Shown: positions 32,437-41,024 of the stretch, one piece after another | Layout: every line of letters begins with the position of its first letter | Numbering within the stretch: position 1 is the stretch's first letter | Origin: Pasteurellaceae bacterium Macca | GTDB taxonomy: Bacteria; Pseudomonadota; Gammaproteobacteria; Enterobacterales; Pasteurellaceae | Assembly (NCBI GenBank): GCA_023101485.1 | Contig: LVZB01000001.1 | Coordinates: 1,668,001-1,732,000 of the forward strand | DNA: 64,000 bases | Direction of reading: 5' to 3' | The notes under the pieces: generated by a model | The model's input: the letters and a program-made list of their open reading frames with translations, nothing else | The model's database searches: none | Told to the model about the DNA's origin: nothing | Made by a program: the position numbers and the translations under genes

Positions 32437-35376
32437 ATGAGTAATTCTCTTAATTTAAAAATATTATTAAGTGCTGTCGATAAAGTTTCTACACCTTTTC
32501 GCAGTATTCAAAAGCAAGCTCAGCGTTTGAGTGAACAGCTTAACCAAAATGAATTAGCCTATCAAAAATTAAGTCATCAACAAAAGCTAATTGATAACTT
32601 CAAAAAAGTGAAATACAGCATCATTCAAAATAGCGAAGCGTTAGATCAAGCAAAAAATAAAGCCCAAGCACTTGCTAATCAACTTAATGCAACGGCTCAA
32701 CCAACGAAAAAATTAAAACGGCAGTTTGAGCAAGCTAAAAAAGCGGTTCAAGCGCTTAAATTAAAACAGCAAGAGCATCGTGTGCAATTACAGCATGCTA
32801 GACATGCGTTAAATCAGGCAGGCATCAATACACATCGTCTTACCCAAGCTCAACGGGAACTACGGCGACAGATGGATAGTGCGAATCAAAGTATTCAACA
32901 GCAAAGAGAGAAATTAGCACGTTTAAATCAAGCTCAAAGGGCAAAATCACATTATCAAAAGAGAGTTAAACGTATCAATGAATTTAGCGATAGAGCCTCT
33001 GCAATCGGAACAAGAGCAATAGCTGCTGGAATCGGGGTAGGGAATATAGTGAGTCGCCCAATTCAAGATTTTATGTCCTTTGAAGATGTCATGGCAGGCG
33101 TAGCTCGCCAAGTGCAAGGTTTGAAAGATGAAAATGGCAACTTTACGGCTGAATATGATGTCTGGAAAGAGAAGATTCAGAGTCTTTCCAAAGAATTACC
33201 CCTTACCACCAATCAGATCGGCGAAATGGTAACGGAAGCCGCCCGAATGGATATTCCCAAAGAAGAGATTGAAGATTTTATCCGCCTAAATACGCAAATG
33301 GCAACTGCATTTGATGCAACAAATCCAGCTGAATTAGTAGAGCAATTCGGCAAAGTGAGCAAAAACTTTAAACTATCGGCGCAAGGAAGCAAAGAATTAG
33401 CCGATGCGATCAACTATTTAGATGATAATGCCATTTCAAAAGGCACCGATATTATCGGCTACATGAACCGAGTGGCTGGGATTGCCAGTGTCGCCAAAAT
33501 TAGTGAAAAGAATGTCGCTGCATTGGGGTCAACTCTATTAACCTTAGGGGCAAGAGAAGAAGACGCTAGCACAGCGGTAAATACGATTTTTACCCGTCTT
33601 TCCATTGCAGGAAATCATAAAGAAGTTGATAAAGGGCTCGGTGTACTTAGGCTTGACCCACGAAAAATTGCCAAGGGCATGACTCAAGATGCCCAAAAAA
33701 CCTTAATGATGGTCATCGAAAAAATCAAAAAATTGCCGGAACAAAAACGGGTTGCGGTAATGAAAAACCTTGTCGGACAAGAGCATATTAAAACAATGAC
33801 AAAACTTGTCGGCAACACCGAAGAGTGGGTGCGCCAAATTGAATTGGCTAATAGTGAGCAAGCCAAAGGCAGTATGGCAAGAGAGTTTCAAACAAGAATG
33901 ACGACACTTTCTGCCCAGTGGCAAAAATTCCAAAATCAGATCTTTAATACTAACTCGACCATTGGTGCTGCTTTTAAAGAAACGTTAATTGCAACAATGG
34001 ATTCTATTTCAGGTGTATTAGAGAGAATACAGCAGTGGGTTGAAGCCAATCCCGAATTAACTGCACAGCTAATTAAATGGGGGTCAATATTAACGGCATC
34101 ATTAGTTACATTAGGTGTATTGAGCCTTGTACTTTCTTTTATTTTTAGTCCGATTTTGCGTTTCGCATTTGCAATAGTGAGAGCGGGTAGCGTATTAACT
34201 TTTTTTACAAAAGAAAACAGCAAAACGATTAAATCATTATTAAGTTGGCGAACAAGCATCGCAGGTGTTAAAAGTGGGTTAGGCATTTTCAGCCAACTAG
34301 GAAAAAAGGCGTTAGCACTTCTGATGAATTTTAGAAATCCACTGAATATTCTGAAATTTGGATTATCGTTATTAACGAAAGGCTTTGGCATACTTCGCCT
34401 TGCCATTATGCCTATTGGTTTGCTTTTTTCGCCTATCGGTCTTGCTATTGGTGCAATTATTGCCGGCGGTGCATTATTGGTAAAACATTGGGAAACCGTT
34501 AAAGCCTTTTTCGGTGGTTTTTGGGAAGAGTTAAAAGCGGGGCTTGCGCCTGTGTTGGAAAAATTTAAACCCTTGGGTGATCTGTTTGGTGTGGTGGTCG
34601 ATTGGATAAAACAAGCCGTTGATTGGATTGGGCAATTCTTTACCCCCGCTGAAACGTCAAGTAAATCTTTAAAAGAAGCGGCAGATTGGGGGAAAAAGTT
34701 TGGTGAATGGACGGCTAAAGCAATAGAACTTGCCCTAACGCCCTTAACTTTACTAATGGACGGCATTAAATGGGTTATTGATAATGTCGATAAAATCTCC
34801 TGGGACGGCATCAAATCAGGTGCAAAAGAGCTAGGGAATAAAGTCAAAGGTTATGCCTCAGAAAAAGTGACCCAAGCAGGTAATTTTATTTCTGAAAAAT
34901 GGCAGAGTACAAAAAACTTCTTTGGTTTTGGAGAAAGTTCCACATCCAACGTGCCTAACGTCCAAAAATATACGGGGGGCTACACCGGCAACGGCAATAA
35001 ATTTGCCCCCGCAGGCATTGTGCATCGAGGGGAATATGTGATGACCAAAGAAGCGACTGCCCGTTTAGGGGTGGCGAATCTTAACCACTTGAATTATGGC
35101 AAAGTCGCTGGGTTATCAGCACTTACCGCAGGGTTGGCGACGAATGTTGCCTTGGCTGATCCAATGGAAATTAAAGTGGATAACCGCCCACCGATTACCA
35201 TGATGGCTCAGCGCCAATCATCACGACAAGCGGTCGGCTCGCCAATTAACATTACTATCAATGCTAACGCTAACCAAAGTCCACAAGACATCGCTCGCCT
35301 TGTCACTCAAGAAATGCAAAAACTCGAACGGCAAAGACAAGCGAGAAGTCGAAGTCGGCTTGGTGATCGGGATTGA
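32437..35376 (+). CDS. T: Tail tape-measure protein gpT
   Basis: 979 residues. N-terminal long coiled coil (about 20-180, Q/K/A-rich), phage tail tape-measure domain (about 200-420, EDVMAGVARQVQGL, LPLTTNQIGEMVTEAARM), hydrophobic membrane-like segments (about 545-690), and a gly-rich end. Sets tail length. In P2 it lies between E' and U; here it follows S and the moron. Uptake signal near 35227. Confidence 0.93.
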   Translation: MSNSLNLKILLSAVDKVSTPFRSIQKQAQRLSEQLNQNELAYQKLSHQQKLIDNFKKVKYSIIQNSEALDQAKNKAQALANQLNATAQPTKKLKRQFEQAKKAVQALKLKQQEHRVQLQHARHALNQAGINTHRLTQAQRELRRQMDSANQSIQQQREKLARLNQAQRAKSHYQKRVKRINEFSDRASAIGTRAIAAGIGVGNIVSRPIQDFMSFEDVMAGVARQVQGLKDENGNFTAEYDVWKEKIQSLSKELPLTTNQIGEMVTEAARMDIPKEEIEDFIRLNTQMATAFDATNPAELVEQFGKVSKNFKLSAQGSKELADAINYLDDNAISKGTDIIGYMNRVAGIASVAKISEKNVAALGSTLLTLGAREEDASTAVNTIFTRLSIAGNHKEVDKGLGVLRLDPRKIAKGMTQDAQKTLMMVIEKIKKLPEQKRVAVMKNLVGQEHIKTMTKLVGNTEEWVRQIELANSEQAKGSMAREFQTRMTTLSAQWQKFQNQIFNTNSTIGAAFKETLIATMDSISGVLERIQQWVEANPELTAQLIKWGSILTASLVTLGVLSLVLSFIFSPILRFAFAIVRAGSVLTFFTKENSKTIKSLLSWRTSIAGVKSGLGIFSQLGKKALALLMNFRNPLNILKFGLSLLTKGFGILRLAIMPIGLLFSPIGLAIGAIIAGGALLVKHWETVKAFFGGFWEELKAGLAPVLEKFKPLGDLFGVVVDWIKQAVDWIGQFFTPAETSSKSLKEAADWGKKFGEWTAKAIELALTPLTLLMDGIKWVIDNVDKISWDGIKSGAKELGNKVKGYASEKVTQAGNFISEKWQSTKNFFGFGESSTSNVPNVQKYTGGYTGNGNKFAPAGIVHRGEYVMTKEATARLGVANLNHLNYGKVAGLSALTAGLATNVALADPMEIKVDNRPPITMMAQRQSSRQAVGSPINITINANANQSPQDIARLVTQEMQKLERQRQARSRSRLGDRD

Positions 35377-35404
35377 CAAAAAATCAGTAATAGCGTAAAT
35401 TTAT

Positions 35405-35422
35405 TGTACTACTTATTGTACA
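35405..35422. promoter_or_regulatory. YefM-type operator (TGTACA boxes)
   Basis: TGTACT at 35405 and TGTACA at 35417, within TTGTAC-N8-GTACAA symmetry, 13 bp before yefM. The core TGTACA is known as the YefM-YoeB autoregulatory box in E. coli. Confidence 0.7.
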
Positions 35423-35434
35423 AAAGGAAAAGCA

Positions 35435-35695
35435 ATGCAAACCATTACTTATAGTGAAGCACGACAAAATCTTGCAAGTTTGATGCTTAACACCGTCAAT
35501 AATGCCGATCATGTTGTGATTACCCGAGCCAAAGGCGAAAGTTGTGTGTTGATGTCATTAAGCGAATTTGAAGCTTTACAAGAAACGGCGTATTTAATAC
35601 GTTCCCCTGTGAATGCACAACGTTTGATAGAATCAATACATCAATTACGTCAAGGCAATTCACAAGAAAGGACATTGATTAACGATGAAATATAA
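35435..35695 (+). CDS. yefM: Antitoxin YefM (Phd/YefM family)
   Basis: 86 residues, strong match to E. coli YefM: TITYSEARQNLASLM, ITRAKGESCVLMSLSEFEALQETAYLIRSPVNAQRL. N-terminal DNA-binding and C-terminal toxin-binding parts. Ribosome binding site AAAAGG. Overlaps yoeB by 11 bp. Embedded in the late tail region but with its own operator. Confidence 0.95.
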   Translation: MQTITYSEARQNLASLMLNTVNNADHVVITRAKGESCVLMSLSEFEALQETAYLIRSPVNAQRLIESIHQLRQGNSQERTLINDEI

Positions 35696-35945
35696 AAAAG
35701 TCTTTACAGATAATGGCTGGCAAGATTATTTATATTGGCAAGACACCGATAAAAAAATGTTAAAGCGGATCAATACGCTGATTAAAGAGATAGAGCGGAC
35801 GCCATTTAGTGGAATAGGCAAGCCCGAACCCTTAAAGCATAATTTAACCGGTTTTTGGTCTCGACGAATTGATTCCGAACATCGTCTAGTTTATGCTGTC
35901 ACACAAGATGAAATTCAAATCCTTGCCTGTCGTTACCACTATTAA
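35685..35945 (+). CDS. yoeB: Toxin YoeB (ribosome-dependent mRNA interferase)
   Basis: 86 residues. Catalytic Glu48 (KPEPLKHN), Arg67 (EHRLVY) and His85 with terminal Tyr86 (CRYHY) match E. coli YoeB Glu46, Arg65, His83. Cleaves mRNA in the ribosomal A site. Followed directly by a terminator, so the pair is an insulated unit. Confidence 0.95.
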   Translation: MKYKKVFTDNGWQDYLYWQDTDKKMLKRINTLIKEIERTPFSGIGKPEPLKHNLTGFWSRRIDSEHRLVYAVTQDEIQILACRYHY

Positions 35946-35954
35946 CTTACTTTT

Positions 35955-35987
35955 AAAAGCAAGCTCACCGCTTGCTTTTTCTTTTTT
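35955..35987 (+). terminator. yefM-yoeB terminator
   Basis: AAAAGCAAGC-TCACC-GCTTGCTTTT hairpin with T-run, 10 bases after yoeB. It would also stop late transcripts from T, consistent with a separate late promoter for V just after it. Confidence 0.85.
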
Positions 35988-36046
35988 GTCATCTTCCCTT
36001 TCACACTCGCCCACGCTCGCCAAACAAATTGGCTTTCGTCACAATG
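35987..36046 (+). promoter_or_regulatory. Late-activator site B and promoter before V
   Basis: TGTCATCTTCCCTTTCACA (35987-36005), GCTCGC at 36015-36020 and ACAATG at 36041-36046. The same three elements at exactly the same spacing occur before FI (site C). The predicted start of transcription falls at or near the V start codon, so the leader would be very short. Confidence 0.65.
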
Positions 36047-36051
36047 CGGCA

Positions 36052-36633
36052 ATGAATACCGACATTTTACGCCGTTTAGATAATTTACTCCGATTAGGGC
36101 GAATCGCTGAAATTGACCCAAGTAAAGCCTGTGTTCGTGTCGAAATTGGCAAAATCTTAACTGATTGGCTACCTGTTTTAGCACTCCGTGCTGGCACAAG
36201 CCGTTCGTGGTCATTCCCCACTGTGGGGGAACAGTGCTTGGTAATGGCGATTGGGGGCATTTCAGAACATAGCGTGGTTTTAACGGGACTTTACACGCAA
36301 ACTCACCCCGCACCAAGTGATGATCCTGATGAACATCTGTTTGTGTTTGCTGATGGTGCCGAAATTCGCTACAACCAAGCCAGCCACGCCTTGAATGTAA
36401 AAGGTATCGCCACGGCAACCATTCAAGCCAGCGAAAGTATTACCGCAGATACGCCGACCTTACATTGCACCGGCAACGTCAATATTGATGGTTCGCTCAG
36501 TGTGAAAGGGGAAATCTCTGCACAAGGTGCGGTCAGTTCTAGCACCCAAGTGAGTAGTAAGGGCATTAACTTAACTAGCCACACGCATTCTGGTGTTGAA
36601 CCGGGTAATAAACGAACCGGCACGCCGGCTTAA
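36052..36633 (+). CDS. V: Baseplate spike protein gpV
   Basis: 193 residues from ATG 36052; MNTDILRRLDNLLRLGRIAEID aligns with the start of P2 gpV, although no ribosome binding site is visible. OB-fold (TDWLPVLALRAGTSRSWSFPTVGEQCLVMAIGG) then beta-helix spike and an apical HTHSGVEPG (HxH metal-site) tip. Pierces the host outer membrane. Confidence 0.92.
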   Translation: MNTDILRRLDNLLRLGRIAEIDPSKACVRVEIGKILTDWLPVLALRAGTSRSWSFPTVGEQCLVMAIGGISEHSVVLTGLYTQTHPAPSDDPDEHLFVFADGAEIRYNQASHALNVKGIATATIQASESITADTPTLHCTGNVNIDGSLSVKGEISAQGAVSSSTQVSSKGINLTSHTHSGVEPGNKRTGTPA

Positions 36634-36671
36634 CAAGCGGTCGATTTTTAACAACATTTTGCAAGCTACCG

Positions 36672-37007
36672 ATGAACAGACATAACGGCACAACCTTAGA
36701 TGACAGCCAACATCTACGCCAATCAATCAGCGATATTCTGCTAACCCCGATTGGCACCCGTATTCAACGGCGAGAGTATGGCAGTTACTTATTTGAATTG
36801 ATTGACCGCCCTCAATCCCACGCTTTGGCATTACAAATTGCGGCGGCGAGTGTGATGGCATTAAAAAAATGGGAGCCCAGGATTTCGGTCACGGCATTTA
36901 ACGTGCATTTAGCCCCCCATTCTCCCCATCAAATCACGGCGGACTTGTTAGGCATTTATCAAGAAAACCAACAACAAGTTCGCCTTGATAAATTAGTCAT
37001 TGCTTAG
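36672..37007 (+). CDS. W: Baseplate protein gpW
   Basis: 111 residues, gp25-like lysozyme-fold baseplate family (SISDILLTPIGTRIQRREYGSYLFELID). An uptake signal lies in the V-W gap near 36631. Operon V-W-J-I-H-G. Confidence 0.92.
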   Translation: MNRHNGTTLDDSQHLRQSISDILLTPIGTRIQRREYGSYLFELIDRPQSHALALQIAAASVMALKKWEPRISVTAFNVHLAPHSPHQITADLLGIYQENQQQVRLDKLVIA

Positions 37008-37015
37008 GAAATATT

Positions 37016-37930
37016 ATGCCGATCGTTGATCTCTCTAAACTCCCCGCACCCAAAATACTTGAAGATGTCGATTTTGAAACCCTCTTAGCAGAACGCAAAG
37101 CCGCTTTTTTGAGCCTTGTTAGTGAAGAGGAGCGTGAAAAGTGGGCATTTCGTTTGGAATTAGAAAGCGAACCGGTGGTGAAATTACTGCAAGAGAATTG
37201 CTACCGCGAATTACTGCTCCGCTCACGCTATAACGAAGAAGCCAAAGCCGTGATGTTGGCGTATGCGACTGATTCCGACCTTGATGTCATTGCGGGCAAT
37301 TTCAACGTACAGCGTAAAGTTTTACGCCCTGCTGATCCAACGGCTATTCCACCTATTCCAGCCGTGATGGAAAGTGACAGTGATTTACGCCGACGAACTC
37401 AACTGGCTTTTGAAGGAATGAGTGTTGCAGGCCCTCGTTCGGCTTATTTATTTCACGCAATCTCTGCCCACGCGGATGTGGCTGACGTTTCGGTGGAATC
37501 TCCTCAACCCGCGCATGTCACGGTAACGGTGCTTTCACATCAAGATAACGGTGTCGCCAGTGCCGAAGTGCTGAAAGCGGTACAGGATGCGGTAAATGCC
37601 GATCACGTTCGCCCCATTGCCGATAGAGTGACAGTGCAATCAGTCCAACTGCATACTTACAGCGTTCAAGCCAAACTGTATCTTTACCGTGGCCCTGAAA
37701 GTGAGCCGATTCTCAATACGGCTAAAGCCCGTTTAGATAAATACGTCAAAGAGCAACACCGCTTAGGGCGAGATATTACCCTTTCTGCCCTTTATGCCAC
37801 CTTGCACGTTGAAGGCGTACAACGCATTGTGCTGACCGAACCAAGGGAAGATATTGTTCTACCAAGTCATAAAGCCGGTTTTTGCAGTGGTATTCAGTTA
37901 ACCACCGAGGTTGCCGATGACTACCAATAA
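37016..37930 (+). CDS. J: Baseplate protein gpJ
   Basis: 304 residues, P2 gpJ / baseplate J family (LRSRYNEEAKAVMLAYATDSDLDVIAGNFNVQR, SAYLFHAISAHADVADVSVESPQPAHVTVTVLS). Overlaps I by 14 bp. Confidence 0.93.
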   Translation: MPIVDLSKLPAPKILEDVDFETLLAERKAAFLSLVSEEEREKWAFRLELESEPVVKLLQENCYRELLLRSRYNEEAKAVMLAYATDSDLDVIAGNFNVQRKVLRPADPTAIPPIPAVMESDSDLRRRTQLAFEGMSVAGPRSAYLFHAISAHADVADVSVESPQPAHVTVTVLSHQDNGVASAEVLKAVQDAVNADHVRPIADRVTVQSVQLHTYSVQAKLYLYRGPESEPILNTAKARLDKYVKEQHRLGRDITLSALYATLHVEGVQRIVLTEPREDIVLPSHKAGFCSGIQLTTEVADDYQ

Positions 37931-38465
37931 TGCCTTAAAAACCCTACTCCCAATGGGTTCAACCCCTCTTGAAAAACAAGCGAGCATTGCCCTTGCTGAA
38001 GCATTAAAAGTGCCAAGTATTGTGGCGGATTTACTCAATCCCGACCGTTGCCCAGTGCATCTCTTGCCTTACTTGGCTTGGGCGTTCTCCGTGGATAAGT
38101 GGGATCAGAATTGGACTGAAGCGGTTAAACGTATTGCAATTAAAGAGAGTTATCAGATTCATAAACACAAAGGCACGATTTCTGCGGTAAAACGGGTGGT
38201 ACAACCTATCGGCTATTTAATGGAGTTAAAAGAGTGGTGGCAAGAAAGCCCCCAAGGCGAAGCGGGCACCTTCTCGATGACGATTGAAGTGCCGGAAAGT
38301 GGACTAAATGAAAGCACCTATCAAGAGTTGGTGCGGTTGGTCGATGATGCCAAACCGATTTCTCGCAAATTGAAACATCTTGCGATTGCCGTCACGCCAA
38401 CAGGCGAAATCCATGTTTTTACAGGCTTACAAATGGCTGAAATTATTTCAGTTTATCCTCAATAA
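37917..38465 (+). CDS. I: Baseplate/tail protein gpI
   Basis: 182 residues from ATG 37917. P2 gpI family (LLPYLAWAFSVDKWDQNWTEAVKRIAIKESYQIHKHKGTISAVKR). Overlaps the end of J; 11 bp gap to H. Confidence 0.92.
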   Translation: MTTNNALKTLLPMGSTPLEKQASIALAEALKVPSIVADLLNPDRCPVHLLPYLAWAFSVDKWDQNWTEAVKRIAIKESYQIHKHKGTISAVKRVVQPIGYLMELKEWWQESPQGEAGTFSMTIEVPESGLNESTYQELVRLVDDAKPISRKLKHLAIAVTPTGEIHVFTGLQMAEIISVYPQ

Positions 38466-38476
38466 AGGGAAATAGA

Positions 38477-40018
38477 ATGACAAAAACTTACTATTCCATT
38501 TTAACCCAACAAGGCGAGCAAGCCTTTGCCAACGCAACGGCAAATGGACAAGCGGTTCGTATTACTCATATTGCCATTGGTGATGGGAATGGCAAAAACA
38601 TCACACCAGAACGCAATCGAACCGCCCTTGTTCACGAAGTGCATAGAGCCCCGGTGGATAGTGTGCAAGTCGATCCGAAAAACAGCCGACAAATTATTGT
38701 TGAACAAGTTTTACCTGAAAATGTCGGCGGATTTTGGGTGCGGGAAATTGGACTTTATGACAGCTTTAACAAGCTGATCGCCGTGGCCAACTGCCCCCCA
38801 AGTTATAAGCCAACGGCCAGTGAAGGAAGTGGCAAGATTCAAATTGTCCGTATTGCCTTGTTAGTCAGTTCAAGTTCGGCGGTGGAAATGGTGGTTTCCA
38901 GCGATCTCCTTTTTGCCACTCGCCAACAGCTCACACCAAAAACCTTGACTGCGACAACACGCAATAGCGTTGATGATACGGGCCATACCCACGAAATCGC
39001 CAAAGGTTCTACGACACAAGCTGGGTTAATTCAATTGACGAGCGACACCGGCTTAGATAGCGAGAGCTTGGGGCTTTCGGCAAAAGCGGGGAAAAAGCTG
39101 GCGCAAGAGATTGCACAAAATAAGCTAAACACTACACAAAATTATATTCCCAACAGTAAAAAATCCTCTGCAACGAACTCGGCGAGTAACGATACCGTAG
39201 CGACATCAGCCGCAGTGAAGGCGGTGAATGACAATGCGAATAGCCGGTTTTCTAAACAAGGTGGGGAAGTTTCGGGCAGAATAACAATTCGAAATGGGGA
39301 TTATTCTGGGATTGATTTGATGAATGATGCGAAGTATCGACTCATTTTGGAAAGTAAACCCCATAATAACAATGATATTGGTGCCATAATTTATCGTAAT
39401 AGCGCTTGGGAAAATGAAGCGCAAATCAAGATACCGAAAAAGACGGGCACATTGGCTATTTTTGAAGAAGTCCTTTCCCAACAAGGCGGGACGTTACGGG
39501 GTATTTTAGAAATCGATACAACCAACAGTTTCTTAAGAGGTAAACGCAAGGGCAATCATGGTTGGTATATCGGTTTTCAGAATAGTGAATCAGATGACGC
39601 CTATTTTTATCATTACATTTATGAAACTTATGTCGCACTAAAACAGAATGCTGCAGAATTCAATAAGAATGTTATTGCACCGGATTTTCAAACCAACAAA
39701 GGGAAGCGTTTAAGCAGTGCATTACAAAAAAGTGATATTGCCGTGATTTCAGGTTCCCTCACTAATGGCGCGACCCTTCCTCTTCCATCAGGATTTAATC
39801 AAAACCAATGTCGTTGGTTAGTTTCAATTAAAGCGGATGTGAATATTGACCGAGTGAAAAAATCGGATTTAGAAAATACGCGTACAGAGTGTTATGTTGA
39901 TAATAATCGCCGAGTTGTGGCAAGAGTGATTAGTCGAGGGGGAACACATACCGAATCGAAAACAGGCATACGTTATGATAATTCGGAAGCAAATTATATT
40001 GTGATTGGGATTAAATAG
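38477..40018 (+). CDS. H: Tail fibre protein gpH
   Basis: 513 residues. Conserved N-terminal P2-type fibre region (YYSILTQQGEQAFANATANGQAV...THIAIGDGNG, about 1-160), collar-like repeats, then a variable C-terminal receptor-binding part (about 330-513). Determines host range; the C-terminal half is expected to differ most between relatives. Confidence 0.9.
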   Translation: MTKTYYSILTQQGEQAFANATANGQAVRITHIAIGDGNGKNITPERNRTALVHEVHRAPVDSVQVDPKNSRQIIVEQVLPENVGGFWVREIGLYDSFNKLIAVANCPPSYKPTASEGSGKIQIVRIALLVSSSSAVEMVVSSDLLFATRQQLTPKTLTATTRNSVDDTGHTHEIAKGSTTQAGLIQLTSDTGLDSESLGLSAKAGKKLAQEIAQNKLNTTQNYIPNSKKSSATNSASNDTVATSAAVKAVNDNANSRFSKQGGEVSGRITIRNGDYSGIDLMNDAKYRLILESKPHNNNDIGAIIYRNSAWENEAQIKIPKKTGTLAIFEEVLSQQGGTLRGILEIDTTNSFLRGKRKGNHGWYIGFQNSESDDAYFYHYIYETYVALKQNAAEFNKNVIAPDFQTNKGKRLSSALQKSDIAVISGSLTNGATLPLPSGFNQNQCRWLVSIKADVNIDRVKKSDLENTRTECYVDNNRRVVARVISRGGTHTESKTGIRYDNSEANYIVIGIK

Positions 40019-40029
40019 GAGGGGAGCGT

Positions 40030-40650
40030 ATGTATTATTTATTTGATAAACAAGGTCATTATTTAGGGAATTGCGACCTTTCCCCTAACCTTGATGATCT
40101 TGCTAGTCGTGAAGAAGTGGCTGTCGAGTGTGATCAAGTTTTCATTCGCCCTGTGTTAACACAAGGAAAAATCATAGAGCAAGGTTTGCCTCCAAGTGAT
40201 TTTCATGAATGGAATGGCAATAAATGGGTGCTTTCCAAAGACAAGCAAGCGGACATGTTAGCCCAAGCGAAGGCGAATAAACTCGCGGACATCAATCGTC
40301 AAGCCCAAGTCTTTGTGGATGCGATTGCTGATACCAACACCACCCCCGACTTTGAGCGGGAAACTTGGCAGGAACAAGCCAACGAAGCGAAGGCGTGGAA
40401 AGCGGATGCCACAAGCCCGACGCCAGTGTTAGAGACGATTGCCAGCGCCCGAGGCATTCCCCTTGATATTTTGCGGGAAAAAGCCTACGAAAAAGCCATC
40501 GGTTATCAGCTTTTAGGCGCCACAGTAGCCGGGCAACGGCAAGCGTTAGAAGACCGGTTAAAGCAAGCAAATACGCTTGAAACGGTAGCGGCAATTGAGG
40601 TGGCATTCTTTTTACCTACTGCGAACAAGGAGAATGTAAATGACGTTTAA
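40030..40650 (+). CDS. G: Tail fibre assembly protein gpG
   Basis: 206 residues. N-terminal YYLFDKQGHYLG and a DUF4376-like C-terminal half (AQAKANKLADINRQAQVFVDAIA). Chaperone of the fibre. Overlaps the next gene by 11 bp. Confidence 0.82.
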   Translation: MYYLFDKQGHYLGNCDLSPNLDDLASREEVAVECDQVFIRPVLTQGKIIEQGLPPSDFHEWNGNKWVLSKDKQADMLAQAKANKLADINRQAQVFVDAIADTNTTPDFERETWQEQANEAKAWKADATSPTPVLETIASARGIPLDILREKAYEKAIGYQLLGATVAGQRQALEDRLKQANTLETVAAIEVAFFLPTANKENVNDV

Positions 40651-40903
40651 ACAGTGGTTAAAACAGGTTTTTATCGGGCTTGACCAATTTATCAATACCC
40701 TTGCTTTTGGTTATGCGGATGAAACGATTTCTAGCCGTTGTTACCGTAAGTACATTTTGCAAGGTGACAAAAAATGGCGTTGGAAAATCCTCTATCATGT
40801 TGTTAATGGGCTATTTTTCGATAAAAACCATTGCAAAGAAGCCTATGAAAGTGAGATTGAGCGCAAGCAGTATCCGGCGTTTTATCGCCAAAAATCGCAG
40901 TAA
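40640..40903 (+). CDS. Conserved phage protein after gpG
   Basis: 87 residues, basic and aromatic-rich (WLKQVFIGLDQFINTLAFGYADETISSRCYRKYIL). I know similar small proteins near fibre or lysis genes of other phages, but no established function. ATG overlaps the end of G. Confidence 0.7.
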   Translation: MTFKQWLKQVFIGLDQFINTLAFGYADETISSRCYRKYILQGDKKWRWKILYHVVNGLFFDKNHCKEAYESEIERKQYPAFYRQKSQ

Positions 40904-40906
40904 ATT

Positions 40907-40966
40907 TGTCATTTTCCCTTTCACATTTTCAACCGCTCGCTTTCTGGGCGGTTTTTTCTCACAATG
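40907..40966 (+). promoter_or_regulatory. Late-activator site C and promoter before FI
   Basis: TGTCATTTTCCCTTTCACA (40907-40925), GCTCGC (40935-40940), ACAATG (40961-40966): the same elements and spacings as before V. Leads the FI-FII-E-U-D operon, like P2 PF. Confidence 0.68.
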
Positions 40967-41024
40967 TTTCCCGCTTTTTAACCTTTCTTTTTTTATTAAT
41001 CTCACCTAACCAAAAGGGCTTTTT

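Noticed and set aside
33936..34847. 303-codon open frame on the minus strand inside the tape-measure gene
   Set aside because: Antisense shadow of a well-supported gene; no ribosome binding site and low-complexity-like composition.
35942..36418. 158-codon minus-strand frame over V
   Set aside because: Overlaps the late promoter and the gpV gene; no support.
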